This document shows, one piece after another, positions 44,758-53,270 of a stretch of DNA of 64,000 nucleotides. The notes below the pieces were generated by a model, which saw only the letters and a list, made by a program, of their open reading frames with translations, was not told where the DNA came from and did no database searches. Source of the DNA: Rufibacter glacialis (lineage in GTDB: Bacteria; Bacteroidota; Bacteroidia; Cytophagales; Hymenobacteraceae); NCBI RefSeq assembly GCF_008271745.1, contig NZ_VKKZ01000021.1, forward strand, positions 496,001-560,000, given 5' to 3'. Every line of letters starts with the position of its first letter. Positions within the stretch are counted from its first letter, which is position 1. The translations under genes and the position numbers were made by a program.

Positions 44758-46620
44758 CTATTTTCCTAAATATACCATCAGGATGGAGATATCCGCAGGG
44801 GATACGCCACTGATGCGCGATGCTTGTCCTAGGGTTTCTGGCTGTACTTTCAGCAGCTTCTCCCGGGCTTCATTGGAAAGCGCGGTAATGGCTTTGTAGT
44901 CCAGCCGGTCTTTGATGCGGTAGTTCTCCAGTTCTTCCATCTTAGAGGCCATCTGGTTTTCTTTGTCAATATAGCTCGCATATTTCAAAAGAATAACCGC
45001 CTGCTCCAGGCTGTCTGGTAAATATTTGCTCAGGAACAGGTTCAGGCTCTCCGAAGATTCCAGCAAGTGCTCCAGCTCCACGTTGGGGCGCTTCAACAAA
45101 TTGCCCGCTTTGGCTCTTTCGCTGATAGGTGCTGAGTCCAGGGAAAGCAGCATGGCATTTACTTCTTCCGGCTCAATTCCTTTCTGCTGCAGATACGCCA
45201 GTACTTCCTGAGTCTCCTGCTTTTTGCGGTTCACTTTCTGCAGACGTTCTTCTGAGGCAAGACCCAGCTGATAGCCTTTCTCGGTTAACCGAAGATCAGC
45301 ATTGTCCTGGCGCAACAAGATGCGGTGCTCGGCGCGCGAGGTGAACATGCGGTACGGTTCGTTAGTCCCTTTATTCACCAGGTCATCGATCAAAACACCT
45401 ATGTAGGCTTCTGATCTTTTCAAGATGAACGGTTCTGAGTTATGCACCTTGTTATGGGCGTTAATTCCCGCCATAAGACCTTGGCAGGCCGCTTCCTCGT
45501 ATCCGGTGGTACCATTGATTTGCCCCGCGAAGTAGAGGTTTTCCACCAACTTTGTCTCCAGGGTCAGGTTCAATTGGGTAGGTGGGAAGAAGTCGTATTC
45601 AATGGCGTAACCGGGCCGGAACATCTTCGCGTTCTCAAATCCGGGAATCTCCCGGAGGGCTTTCAACTGCACATCTTCCGGCAACGAGCTGGAGAAACCA
45701 TTCACGTATACTTCCACGGTGCTCCACCCTTCTGGTTCCACGAAGATCTGGTGACGGTCGCGCTCTGCGAAACGGTTGATCTTGTCTTCAATGGACGGGC
45801 AGTAGCGTGGTCCTAATCCCTGTATCCTTCCCTGGAACATGGGTGATTTCTCAAACCCGGTTTTCAGGATGTCATGAACCTTGGAATTGGTGTAGGTGAT
45901 GTAGCAGCTTCTCTGTTTGGTGAGGGCAGGCGTGTCTGTGTAAGAGAACTTGGAAGGATTCTCATCTCCCTTCTGCTCTTCCATTACCTCATAGTTCAGG
46001 CTGCGGCCGTCTACGCGCGGAGGCGTTCCGGTTTTCATGCGGCCTGCCTCAAAACCCAAAGACACCAATTGCTCGGTGATGCCTTTCGCGGATTTTTCGG
46101 CGGCTCTGCCGCCGCCCAATTTTTTCTCGCCAATATGGATGATGCCGTTCAGGAAGGTACCGTTGGTTAAGACTACGGCGTTGGCTTTGATCTCAATGCC
46201 AAGGCTGGTCTTCACTCCTACTGCCCGGCCATCTTCCACCAAAATCTCAGAGACCATCTCCTGCCAAAAATCAACGTTGGGCGTTTGCTCCAGTGCTGTT
46301 CTCCATTCTTCGGCAAACCGCATTCTATCGCTTTGGGCCCGGGGGCTCCACATAGCGGGGCCTTTAGACATATTGAGCATCCTGAACTGGATCATGGTTT
46401 TATCGGTGATGATTCCGCTCATGCCACCTAGGGCGTCAACTTCTCTTACTATTTGCCCTTTGGCCACGCCGCCCATGGCTGGGTTGCAAGACATTTGGGC
46501 AATGGTGTTCATGTTCATGGTTACGAGTAGTACTTTCGATCCCATGGTGGCGGCCGCATGTGCTGCTTCGCATCCGGCATGTCCCGCCCCAACTACTATT
46601 ACATCATAACTTGTGAACAT
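44758..46620 (-). CDS. mnmG: tRNA uridine-5-carboxymethylaminomethyl(34) synthesis enzyme MnmG
   Basis: FAD enzyme that, with MnmE, adds the cmnm5 group at U34 of tRNAs reading split codon boxes. In 620 residues: N-terminal FAD motif [10 protein letters not shown] (11-20), the conserved [21 protein letters not shown] (47-67), NAD-binding region, the [15 protein letters not shown] motif near 370-384, and a C-terminal helical domain with [15 protein letters not shown] for MnmE binding. Complete. The start at 46620 sits just after a parS site and DnaA-box-like sequences, matching the frequent link of this gene (gidA) to replication origins. Confidence 0.97.
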   Translation of the reverse strand: MFTSYDVIVVGAGHAGCEAAHAAATMGSKVLLVTMNMNTIAQMSCNPAMGGVAKGQIVREVDALGGMSGIITDKTMIQFRMLNMSKGPAMWSPRAQSDRMRFAEEWRTALEQTPNVDFWQEMVSEILVEDGRAVGVKTSLGIEIKANAVVLTNGTFLNGIIHIGEKKLGGGRAAEKSAKGITEQLVSLGFEAGRMKTGTPPRVDGRSLNYEVMEEQKGDENPSKFSYTDTPALTKQRSCYITYTNSKVHDILKTGFEKSPMFQGRIQGLGPRYCPSIEDKINRFAERDRHQIFVEPEGWSTVEVYVNGFSSSLPEDVQLKALREIPGFENAKMFRPGYAIEYDFFPPTQLNLTLETKLVENLYFAGQINGTTGYEEAACQGLMAGINAHNKVHNSEPFILKRSEAYIGVLIDDLVNKGTNEPYRMFTSRAEHRILLRQDNADLRLTEKGYQLGLASEERLQKVNRKKQETQEVLAYLQQKGIEPEEVNAMLLSLDSAPISERAKAGNLLKRPNVELEHLLESSESLNLFLSKYLPDSLEQAVILLKYASYIDKENQMASKMEELENYRIKDRLDYKAITALSNEAREKLLKVQPETLGQASRISGVSPADISILMVYLGK

Positions 46621-46637
46621 AGTGTGGATTAGTGTGA

Positions 46638-46653
46638 TGTTTCACGTGAAACA
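46638..46653. promoter_or_regulatory. parS site (ParB binding)
   Basis: TGTTTCACGTGAAACA is a perfect 16-bp palindrome and matches the universal parS consensus. It lies in the 75-bp spacer between ybeY and mnmG. DnaA-box-like 9-mers flank it: TAATCCACA (minus strand, 46623-46631) and TTATCAACA (minus strand, 46655-46663). parS sites cluster near chromosomal origins in most bacteria with ParABS. Confidence 0.9.
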
Positions 46654-46695
46654 TTGTTGATAAGTGAGGAAAACTAAGGGAAGAGGTGTTTAAAA

Positions 46696-47121
46696 CTAAA
46701 AGCTATCTAAACACTCATTTTCTTTGGAACGCATTAACGCCTTCTTTTCAGGCGTTTTATCATCAAAACCTAGTAGGTGGAGCAACCCATGGGCCATGAC
46801 CCGATGAAGCTCTTCTTCCTGTGAAATGTTGAAAGTGGCGGCATTGTCCACAATGCGGTCAATACTAATGAAAACATCACCTTCAATAACTCCCTCTACA
46901 TCGGAATTATCAAAGGTGATGACATCAGTGAGCGTATCGTGCTCCAAGTATTCTACATTCATTTGATGAAGATATTCATCTGAACAAAAAATGTAGTTCA
47001 ATGATTCTAGTTCGAAAGAATATTTCGAAATAATTTCAGAAAGCCACGTTTTGACCTTCTCTTCGTTCTTTACCTCAAATTCTACCTCCTCGGTAAAGAA
47101 CTCAATGGGTAGTTCCTGCAT
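46696..47121 (-). CDS. ybeY: endoribonuclease YbeY (rRNA maturation)
   Basis: Metal-dependent RNase for 16S rRNA 3' processing and ribosome quality control. In 141 residues: NVEYLEHDTLTDVITFDN (near 54-71) and the metal motif MAHGLLHLLGFDDKTPEKKALMRSKE (near 109-134). The first two His ligands are present. The third, His in most families (LGYDH), is Asp here, a substitution I recall in other Bacteroidota. The start overlaps the end of the HATPase gene by 20 bp, so the two are coupled. Confidence 0.92.
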   Translation of the reverse strand: MQELPIEFFTEEVEFEVKNEEKVKTWLSEIISKYSFELESLNYIFCSDEYLHQMNVEYLEHDTLTDVITFDNSDVEGVIEGDVFISIDRIVDNAATFNISQEEELHRVMAHGLLHLLGFDDKTPEKKALMRSKENECLDSF

Positions 47122-47521
47122 TCTCTATATTAAAGGTTAAGGAAACCGTGCGGCCGTCATTGCTGAAAGAGACGTCGTCGCAGAGGTTGCGCATTAAAAA
47201 GATACCTCTTCCGCCGGGGTTCTCCAGGTTCTCTGGGGCTGTGGGATCAGATAGGGTTTCTGGGTCAAACCCGTTGCCTTCGTCCTGTACCTCAAACCGC
47301 AGTTGATTGGGCTCTACAAAAAGAGAAAGATAAACGTTTTTATCTTTATCAAACTTGTTTCCGTGTCTGATGGCGTTGTTCACAGATTCTGTCACGGCAA
47401 CCATGATATTACCATAGATGTCATCTTCAATCTGAAATTTCTCCCGTGAGTTGTCAATAAAGCTCTCCACGATGCGGATATTCTCAATGATAGAAGGAAT
47501 CTGAATTTTTACTTGATTCAT
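47102..47521 (-). CDS. HATPase, anti-sigma regulatory factor-like (RsbW type)
   Basis: A 139-residue GHKL ATPase: N-box VTESVNNAIRHGNKFD (near 47-62), G1 DEGNGFDPE (near 90-98) and G2-like PGGRGIFLMRNL. No sensor domain, so it resembles the RsbW/SpoIIAB serine-kinase family that binds sigma factors or phosphorylates anti-anti-sigma factors. No cognate partner is adjacent. A TAGATTTG -7-like box lies at 47550-47557 on the minus strand, 29 bp before the start. Overlaps ybeY by 20 bp. Confidence 0.87.
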   Translation of the reverse strand: MNQVKIQIPSIIENIRIVESFIDNSREKFQIEDDIYGNIMVAVTESVNNAIRHGNKFDKDKNVYLSLFVEPNQLRFEVQDEGNGFDPETLSDPTAPENLENPGGRGIFLMRNLCDDVSFSNDGRTVSLTFNIENAGTTH

Positions 47522-47554
47522 AATATGTTTACTATATCTGAAATGTCTGCAAAT

Positions 47555-50500
47555 CTAATAACCTAATCGCTTAAAATAAGCATCTACTTGCTTTTTATAA
47601 TAAGGTGTCAAAGCAGGTAGGTTCTGACGGAGCGATTCTGTCTGCTGTTTCTGCCGTTCCTGGTATTTCTGCAGCGATGGCGGGATACGGGCAGGCAATT
47701 CCTTGGCGGTATTGGCCTCCCGTTTCTCGTCCAGGTCGCGCTCATTGGCGGCCTTCTCAGCTTGCAGCAAACGAGTCAGGATCTCCTTCTGCCGCATCAT
47801 GGTCTGCTCTGTAAGACGTTTATTAACGAGATCAGTTTCGGTTTGTTCCATGAGCTTGCTCAAATTGCTGAGTTTCTCCCCGCCTTCCTTGCCCCCTGGG
47901 GCGGTGGGCGAAGGTGCCAGCTCTTTCATGGCGTTGCGCAGCATTTCCTGCTGGGCCGCCAAGCGGGCTAACTGCTCAGACAGTTCTTTGCCGCTCTGCC
48001 CGCTTTTCTGAAGCTGCTGGATCTGCTCATTCAACTGCTGCTGCATCTGGCCCAGCGCCCCCGGTTGGTTTTTGCCGTTCTTGCCTTTGCCTTTCTTCTT
48101 GCCCGGGCCGCTCTGCTGCATGGCCATCATGGCCTGCTGCATCTGCTGCTGCACATCACTCAGCATCAACGCCAGGTTGTTCATAGAGGTCATGGCCAGT
48201 TGCTGGTGGTTGCCTGTTTTAGACAGGTTACGGTCTTTGATTGCCTCAGAGCTGTTCTGCATCTCCCCTTCCATGGCGCCTACCTCACGGGTTACGAAGG
48301 ACTGGATCTGCGGCACGCGCTTGGCCAGGGAGAGCAAAGAGTCTTCAATGATCTTGGCGTCATCTGAGAGCTTGATCTGCTGTTGGGCCAGTCCGATGAA
48401 GCGTGGGTCGCTCTGCTGCACGTTCCGGAAGTCTTTCATGAGCTTCTCCTGGTCAAAGGAGAGCGTCACCAGGTTCTCCAGGATGTCGCGGAGGTGGTCC
48501 AGGTTCTGCTGCGCTTGCTGCATGTCGCCTTCCATCTCCTGGCTTTGCATCTGCTGCGACATCTGCTTCATCTTCTGGGCCGCTGATTTCTGCTGCTGGC
48601 TCGCTTTCTTGTTCTGGCCTTTCTCCATAGACTCCTGGGCGTTCTCCTGCTCCTGCTCTATCTGCTCCTCCATTTTCTCAGTGTCTGGAATGTCCTCAGG
48701 GTTCTCCAGCTGCTCGTTCATCTTCTCAGCCTCCTTGAGTTCTTCCTGCATCTGCTTGAATTCCTCTTGAAGCTGCTTTTGTTCCTGCTGCAGTTCTTGG
48801 TTGGCTTTGTCTTTTTGCTCACCCGTCTTATTAGCCAGATCTTCCTGTTTCTTGGCTAGGTCATCCAGCTTCTGTTGGGCGTTGTCCAGCTTCTGCTCTA
48901 CCTGCAGCTGCTTGAACATTTCCAGCAGGCGGTCCAGCTCTTTCTGCAGGTTCTCTTCTTTGTTGTTGAGTTTGTCTAGCAGCGGCTGAATCTGCGCGGG
49001 ATTGGGTTGTTTCTGCTGCAGGAGCTTCTCCAGTTCCTCGTAGAGTTTTTTGGTCTCGTCATCCAGCAGCTGGTCCATCATCTTCTTGAGCTGGTCGCGT
49101 TTTTCGGCTAGTTTCTCATTTTGGGGCGAGAACCGCTCCTGCTGCTGGTTCAGCTGGTCGTTCATCTTCTGCAGCTCGGCTAGTTCTTCCTGCAGGGCTT
49201 TCTTCTTCTCAGCGAGTTCCTGCAGGGCTTTCTTGTCCTGGAAAGACAGTTCTTTCTTCAGCTTGGTCTTCTCCTCGTTCTGCTCCAGTGATTTCTTCAG
49301 TTCCTCGGCTTTGGTGAGCGAAGACTTCATCTGGGACTGTACCTGCTGCGAGGACTCTTCAATGGATTTCTGCACCTCAGACGGGTCTGGGTACTTGAAG
49401 ATGAAGGTAGACGTACGGGCACTCTTCGGCTGGGGTACCTGGTCGTTGTCGGTTACCTGCACATAGTATTCCAGGCGGTCACCGGGCTGGAGGTTGAGCG
49501 GTTTCAGGTCCATTTGCCGGAAATAGCTTTGCGTAGCCAGGGAGCCGCTGAAAGGAATGGCCACTGCCCGGTAGCCGGTAGCGGCTTTGTTGCCCCGCAG
49601 CACCCGGTAATGCAGCGCCAAACGGCTGAAACCGTAATCATCTGAGATAGTCCCGCCTACTACTAAATAAGAGTACAGCACCGAATCACGGAACTGTTCC
49701 AGGGTAATCTCAGGGGCACGGTCTGCGATCACGGTGATTTGGTGCGAGATCTGTTCTTTGTTCTCAGAATACTGGTTCTTGAGGTGCATGCTGTAGCCCT
49801 GGCTCTGCAAGAACGTCTTGCTCACTACGTATTCATCGGCGCGTTGCTGCGCCTTCACGGTTTGGGCCGGCGACGTAAACCGGAGCCAGAGCGAATCGGC
49901 ATTGTCTGCGGCTAACCGCCAGGTCACCTGGGTGCCTTCGGGAATGGTGAGGTCACCTGTGTTGTCAAGGGTTTCAGCGGCCTTTTTGGTATAAGCCGGG
50001 TATTTCAGGTCGGCCTTCAGTTGCCGAAGCATGGGCCGGGCCACTACTTTCAAGGTGTTGGGGTCTGAGTAGAAGCCCGCGCCGGTCAGCTGGAAATCAA
50101 CAGACTCCTGCACTTGCTGAAATTCATAGACAAAGGTGTTTCCGGGGCCTTTTTTGAGTTTCAAGGGTCTCCCGTCCACCACCAGGGCTACCTCTTCTGG
50201 GATGGAGTTTCCTTCAATAGCTACGGTCAGCGCAAAATCCTCTCCTTTGAACGCCTGCAGCGAAGGGTTCTTGATCACGAATTGAAAGGGAGCCTTGGGT
50301 GCGTAATGCCTCTTGAAATGGATAATGCGCTCGGTGCCCTGCACAAACAAGGCCGGGTACACAAAGGCTAGAATGATCACCAGCGAAAGCGGCAGGAGCA
50401 GGTATTTAAAGTAAGACCGGTTCTGGGTGAGTTTAATGCGCTCCGGGAAGTGGTAACCGGCCAGTTCCTCAGACCGCTGTTCCACACTGGCGGCCACCAG

Positions 50501-50875
50501 GTCATTGTTCAGGGCCACGTTCTTTAACTGCAGCAAATTGAGAAGCCGGTCCTGGATCTCAGGGAAATAATGCGATACCTGCACCGCCGCCTGTTCATCT
50601 GAAAGGAGTTTCTTCAGATTAGCCAAGCCCATAATTGGTGCCCAAAGCCACCTGATGACGGCGAAGGCACTGATGGCCAGAAAAGAGAACAGAAGAAAGG
50701 CCCGCACCTCCGGCTGAAAATAGAAGAAGTATTCCAGAAGGGTGATGAGCAGATAAGAGGAAAGCACCAACCCAAAGGTGAGTAAGGAGCCTTTAAAGAG
50801 CAGGTTCAGGTAGAATTTGCGCTTAAACGCCTGAAGCTGCTGTAATACTGTGTCTAAAGAACCGGCAGCCCGCAT
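47555..50875 (-). CDS. DUF4175 family protein, large coiled-coil membrane protein
   Basis: A 1106-residue protein of a Bacteroidota family with unknown function. Two or three N-terminal membrane helices (about 23-80 and 155-172) precede a strand-rich domain (about 180-490). Next is a very long Glu/Gln/Lys heptad-rich region, about 490-800, then a Gln/Met-rich and Gly/Lys linker (GPGKKKGKGKNGKN) with more coiled coil. Such a layout suggests a scaffold or envelope-spanning structural protein. It heads the DUF4175-HATPase-ybeY run with a 33-bp gap. Confidence 0.85.
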   Translation of the reverse strand: MRAAGSLDTVLQQLQAFKRKFYLNLLFKGSLLTFGLVLSSYLLITLLEYFFYFQPEVRAFLLFSFLAISAFAVIRWLWAPIMGLANLKKLLSDEQAAVQVSHYFPEIQDRLLNLLQLKNVALNNDLVAASVEQRSEELAGYHFPERIKLTQNRSYFKYLLLPLSLVIILAFVYPALFVQGTERIIHFKRHYAPKAPFQFVIKNPSLQAFKGEDFALTVAIEGNSIPEEVALVVDGRPLKLKKGPGNTFVYEFQQVQESVDFQLTGAGFYSDPNTLKVVARPMLRQLKADLKYPAYTKKAAETLDNTGDLTIPEGTQVTWRLAADNADSLWLRFTSPAQTVKAQQRADEYVVSKTFLQSQGYSMHLKNQYSENKEQISHQITVIADRAPEITLEQFRDSVLYSYLVVGGTISDDYGFSRLALHYRVLRGNKAATGYRAVAIPFSGSLATQSYFRQMDLKPLNLQPGDRLEYYVQVTDNDQVPQPKSARTSTFIFKYPDPSEVQKSIEESSQQVQSQMKSSLTKAEELKKSLEQNEEKTKLKKELSFQDKKALQELAEKKKALQEELAELQKMNDQLNQQQERFSPQNEKLAEKRDQLKKMMDQLLDDETKKLYEELEKLLQQKQPNPAQIQPLLDKLNNKEENLQKELDRLLEMFKQLQVEQKLDNAQQKLDDLAKKQEDLANKTGEQKDKANQELQQEQKQLQEEFKQMQEELKEAEKMNEQLENPEDIPDTEKMEEQIEQEQENAQESMEKGQNKKASQQQKSAAQKMKQMSQQMQSQEMEGDMQQAQQNLDHLRDILENLVTLSFDQEKLMKDFRNVQQSDPRFIGLAQQQIKLSDDAKIIEDSLLSLAKRVPQIQSFVTREVGAMEGEMQNSSEAIKDRNLSKTGNHQQLAMTSMNNLALMLSDVQQQMQQAMMAMQQSGPGKKKGKGKNGKNQPGALGQMQQQLNEQIQQLQKSGQSGKELSEQLARLAAQQEMLRNAMKELAPSPTAPGGKEGGEKLSNLSKLMEQTETDLVNKRLTEQTMMRQKEILTRLLQAEKAANERDLDEKREANTAKELPARIPPSLQKYQERQKQQTESLRQNLPALTPYYKKQVDAYFKRLGY

Positions 50876-51027
50876 AAGTAAAGGAAGATTAGAGGAACCC
50901 AGGAACGGTAGTAACAGGAGAAAGCGTACCAGCCGATTCCATTTTTATCATACGTGTTTCATCAATAGAGTTTTAACTCTTCTGCTTACTAATTTATTGT
51001 TAATTCTTTGATTTGGCAGCAAGTTGC

Positions 51028-51070
51028 CCTGTTTTTAACCCGTTTTACAGAAATAGGACTTAAAATCAGG
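51028..51070. repeat. two-tier hairpin, family member
   Basis: CCTG/CAGG and TTTTAA/TTAAAA outer arms around inner TTT/AAA (51028-51070), upstream of the DUF4175 gene. The rest of 50876-51154 shows nothing except a short AGAGTT/AACTCT palindrome near 50968. Confidence 0.65.
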
Positions 51071-51154
51071 TGCGCGGGAAAAAGAAGCGCTAATGAATAC
51101 CTAATTGCTCCTGAAGATAGCCACTCGGATAGTTGGCAGCAGACTAAAAATGAA

Positions 51155-51200
51155 AATGCGTTTATGGACTGTTTCCGGAGAAACAGACTATAAACGCATT
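51155..51200. repeat. two-tier hairpin, family member with terminator-like length
   Basis: AATGCGTTTAT (51155-51165) pairs with ATAAACGCATT (51190-51200), inside it CTGTTTC/GAAACAG around CG. Confidence 0.75.
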
Positions 51201-51248
51201 CTTGAAAGGTATCCACTGAGGTTACGCAATCCTGTTGGTGGTTCCCGG

Positions 51249-51402
51249 CGAGTCTGGAGACTCGGTTCATCCTAAGTCACGAGACTATAGTCTCACGCCA
51301 GTTGACTCTAAACCTGTGAGGTCTTCAAGACCTCACAGGTTTTTTCGTTTTCCGCAAGGTCGCCTGCTCCATAGACCTCGTAGTGCGCGCAGCTCCTACG
51401 AG
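51249..51402. repeat. cluster of four successive palindromes
   Basis: CGAGTCT/AGACTCG at 51249-51264; GAGACTATAGTCTC at 51281-51294; AAACCTGTGAGGTCTT with complement, ending in T, at 51310-51343; and CTCGTAG/CTACGAG at 51377-51402. Each is unlike the next in sequence. They sit between two genes that need no such array; together they look like remnants of REP-type elements. Confidence 0.75.
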
Positions 51403-51417
51403 TGTCTCCACCAAGAC

Positions 51418-51454
51418 CGTTTACAGCCTGTTTTCTCAAAACAGGTCTTAAACG
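51418..51454. repeat. two-tier hairpin, clearest family member
   Basis: Perfect symmetric layout: CGTTTA, 3-base loop, CCTGTTTT, CTC, AAAACAGG, 3-base loop, TAAACG. Just 3' of xth on its strand. Confidence 0.9.
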
Positions 51455-51465
51455 TCTCTACATAT

Positions 51466-52239
51466 CTATGCCTCCACCGGGTGCATCTCCAGCAAAATGG
51501 GGCAATGGTCAGAGTGCTTGGCTTCCGGTAGAATGGCGGCTCGTTTCATCAAGGGTTTTAGGTGCTCAGAAACCAGCAGGTAATCAATACGCCAGCCCAG
51601 GTTCTTCGCCCTGACGTTGGCGCGGTAGCTCCACCACGTGTACTGGTGCGGCTCGGTGTTGAAGTGCCGGAAGGAATCTATGTACCCATCCTGTAGGAAA
51701 CTGGAGAACCAGTTGCGTTCCTCAGGCAGGAAACCGGAGCTTTTGGCGTTTGATTTAGGGTTGTGGATATCAATGGCCTGGTGGCAGATGTTGTAGTCGC
51801 CGCAAATGACCAAACCGGGCACAGTGGCTGTTAAACCCTGAATGTACTGTTGAAAATCGCGGAGCCATTCCATCTTGAACCCCTGTCTATGCTCCCCGCT
51901 GGAGCCTGATGGCATGTAGACATTCAACACAGAATACCCGTTATAATCAGCCCGGATCACTCGTCCTTCCTGATCATATTGGTCTATGCCACAGCCAATG
52001 CAAACGTCCTTAGGGGCAACCTTGGATAAGATGGCCACTCCGCTGTAGCCTTTCTTTACCGCGGGATGGATGTATACATGATACCCTATCTCTTCAAAGC
52101 ACGCTTTGTCAAATTTGGTCTCGTCTGCCTTGATCTCCTGAAGGCAGAGCACATCTGGGTTAGCAGCTTTCACCCAATCTAGAAAACCTTTGGATATGGC
52201 AGACCTAATGCCATTCACATTGTAACTGATAATCTTCAT
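51466..52239 (-). CDS. xth: exodeoxyribonuclease III (AP endonuclease family)
   Basis: Mg-dependent base-excision-repair nuclease with AP endonuclease and 3' exonuclease activity. In 257 residues: MKIISYNVNGIRSA (1-14), CLQEIKADETKF with metal Glu (near 32-43), YSGVAILSK, GDYNICHQAIDIHNPKS with the catalytic Asp/Asn (near 150-166), WRIDYLLVSE (near 221-230) and the terminal SDHCPILLEM with catalytic Asp-His. All are present. Directly abuts the upstream small gene (no gap), so one operon. Confidence 0.95.
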   Translation of the reverse strand: MKIISYNVNGIRSAISKGFLDWVKAANPDVLCLQEIKADETKFDKACFEEIGYHVYIHPAVKKGYSGVAILSKVAPKDVCIGCGIDQYDQEGRVIRADYNGYSVLNVYMPSGSSGEHRQGFKMEWLRDFQQYIQGLTATVPGLVICGDYNICHQAIDIHNPKSNAKSSGFLPEERNWFSSFLQDGYIDSFRHFNTEPHQYTWWSYRANVRAKNLGWRIDYLLVSEHLKPLMKRAAILPEAKHSDHCPILLEMHPVEA

Positions 52240-52581
52240 TTACCTCAATTCATCAAAATACTCCAGCGCGTGCCACTTCAGCATGCGCTCCTGTTCTTTC
52301 AGGTTGCAGGCGGGCAGCGGCTTCACTGATTTCCAGTGGGGCCATCCTTCCTGGTCGGTGCCTTGCAGTTCATAGTAACCAGACAAGCTCAGGAGTTTGC
52401 AGGTGGCAATGTGCATCAGGTCCTGCTTTTCCTCTTTGGTAAACTCCCGAATACCCTGTCCTAGTTCCTGCACACCAATCAAAAAGAGGATGGCATTCAG
52501 ATCAGGCTTTTTGCCAAATGTACTTTTGATCTCCTGGCGCAAGGCAGCCCACCTTACATCAAAATCTTCTTCGTGGTCCAT
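52240..52581 (-). CDS. conserved hypothetical protein upstream of xth
   Basis: About 113 residues with MDHEEDFDVRWAALRQEIK as start. Conserved-looking core KKPDLNAILFLIGVQELGQG (24-43), then a helix (FTKEEKQDLMHIATCKLLSL) and a Trp-rich end. No function known. The frame stays open to 52713, but the first 20 residues of that extension are encoded by a hairpin-family repeat, so a start at 52581 (or an intermediate ATG at 52653) is preferred. It ends one base before the xth start, so it is coupled to xth. Confidence 0.78.
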   Translation of the reverse strand: MDHEEDFDVRWAALRQEIKSTFGKKPDLNAILFLIGVQELGQGIREFTKEEKQDLMHIATCKLLSLSGYYELQGTDQEGWPHWKSVKPLPACNLKEQERMLKWHALEYFDELR

Positions 52582-52665
52582 TCTATACGATGTGAATAAG
52601 TAGGGGCGGAAAGGGATTCTCTCTATGTTGATAGCTACTCTTTCTCCACCCATCCTGCAGAAGCA

Positions 52666-52706
52666 TTTTATACCTGTTTCTGCGAAAACAGCCTGCAAAC
52701 AGCGAA
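52666..52706. repeat. two-tier hairpin, family member
   Basis: On the minus strand GTTTGCAGGCTGTTTTCGCA leads into AAACA; inner TGTTTC/GAAAACA pair. It overlaps the false N-terminal extension of the gene before xth. Confidence 0.65.
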
Positions 52707-52797
52707 ATGACATTGGTTTACTTGATGTAGTAAACCACGCCGGAGCAGTAGTTACATAGAGTAATCCACAGCTGAATTACCTTTGCTTTTGCGGGTA

Positions 52798-52821
52798 GTT
52801 TTAGGAAAACAGCCCTAAAAC
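52798..52821. repeat. truncated hairpin-family member
   Basis: GTTTTAGG (52798-52805) and CCTAAAAC (52814-52821) are perfect outer arms around AAAACAGC, as if half of the inner stem were lost. Confidence 0.75.
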
Positions 52822-52845
52822 GCATTCGCGGGGAACCCCTGTTTT

Positions 52846-53199
52846 CTACGAACCCTGTTGCTCAGTCTTTAGTTCTTCCCAGTATTCCACGGCTCTTCTA
52901 AAGTGCGGAATCACGATGGAACCACCAATCAGGTTGGCAATGGCGAAGACTTCGTATACTTCCTCGTCAGAGAGGCCGCACTCAAAGCATTTGCCCAGGT
53001 GGTACTTGATACAGTCATCGCAGCGCAGCACCATGGAGCAGGCCAGGCCCAGCATCTCCTTGGTCTTTACATCTACGGCACCCTCTGCGTAAGCATTGGT
53101 ATCCAGGTTGAAAAAGCGCTTGATTACTTTATTGTCCGCCTCCATGATCTTCTCGTTCATGCGGGTGCGGTAGTCGTTGAATTCTTTTACTTGGCTCAT
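52846..53199 (-). CDS. carboxymuconolactone decarboxylase / AhpD-like family protein
   Basis: A 117-residue all-helical protein. Core motif: ACSMVLRCDDCIKYHLGKCFECG (near 53-75) with the redox-type CxxC and downstream His (CDDCIKYH) typical of AhpD-like members. Small members of this family act in peroxide defence or as decarboxylases; which applies here is unknown. Divergent from comF. The hairpin remnant at 52798 lies 3'. Confidence 0.87.
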   Translation of the reverse strand: MSQVKEFNDYRTRMNEKIMEADNKVIKRFFNLDTNAYAEGAVDVKTKEMLGLACSMVLRCDDCIKYHLGKCFECGLSDEEVYEVFAIANLIGGSIVIPHFRRAVEYWEELKTEQQGS

Positions 53200-53270
53200 T
53201 GTTGTGCGTCATTAAGGCGGCATCTGCGCCGCTGTCGTAAAGTTACATCAAAATCAGGAAGTAGTAGTCT

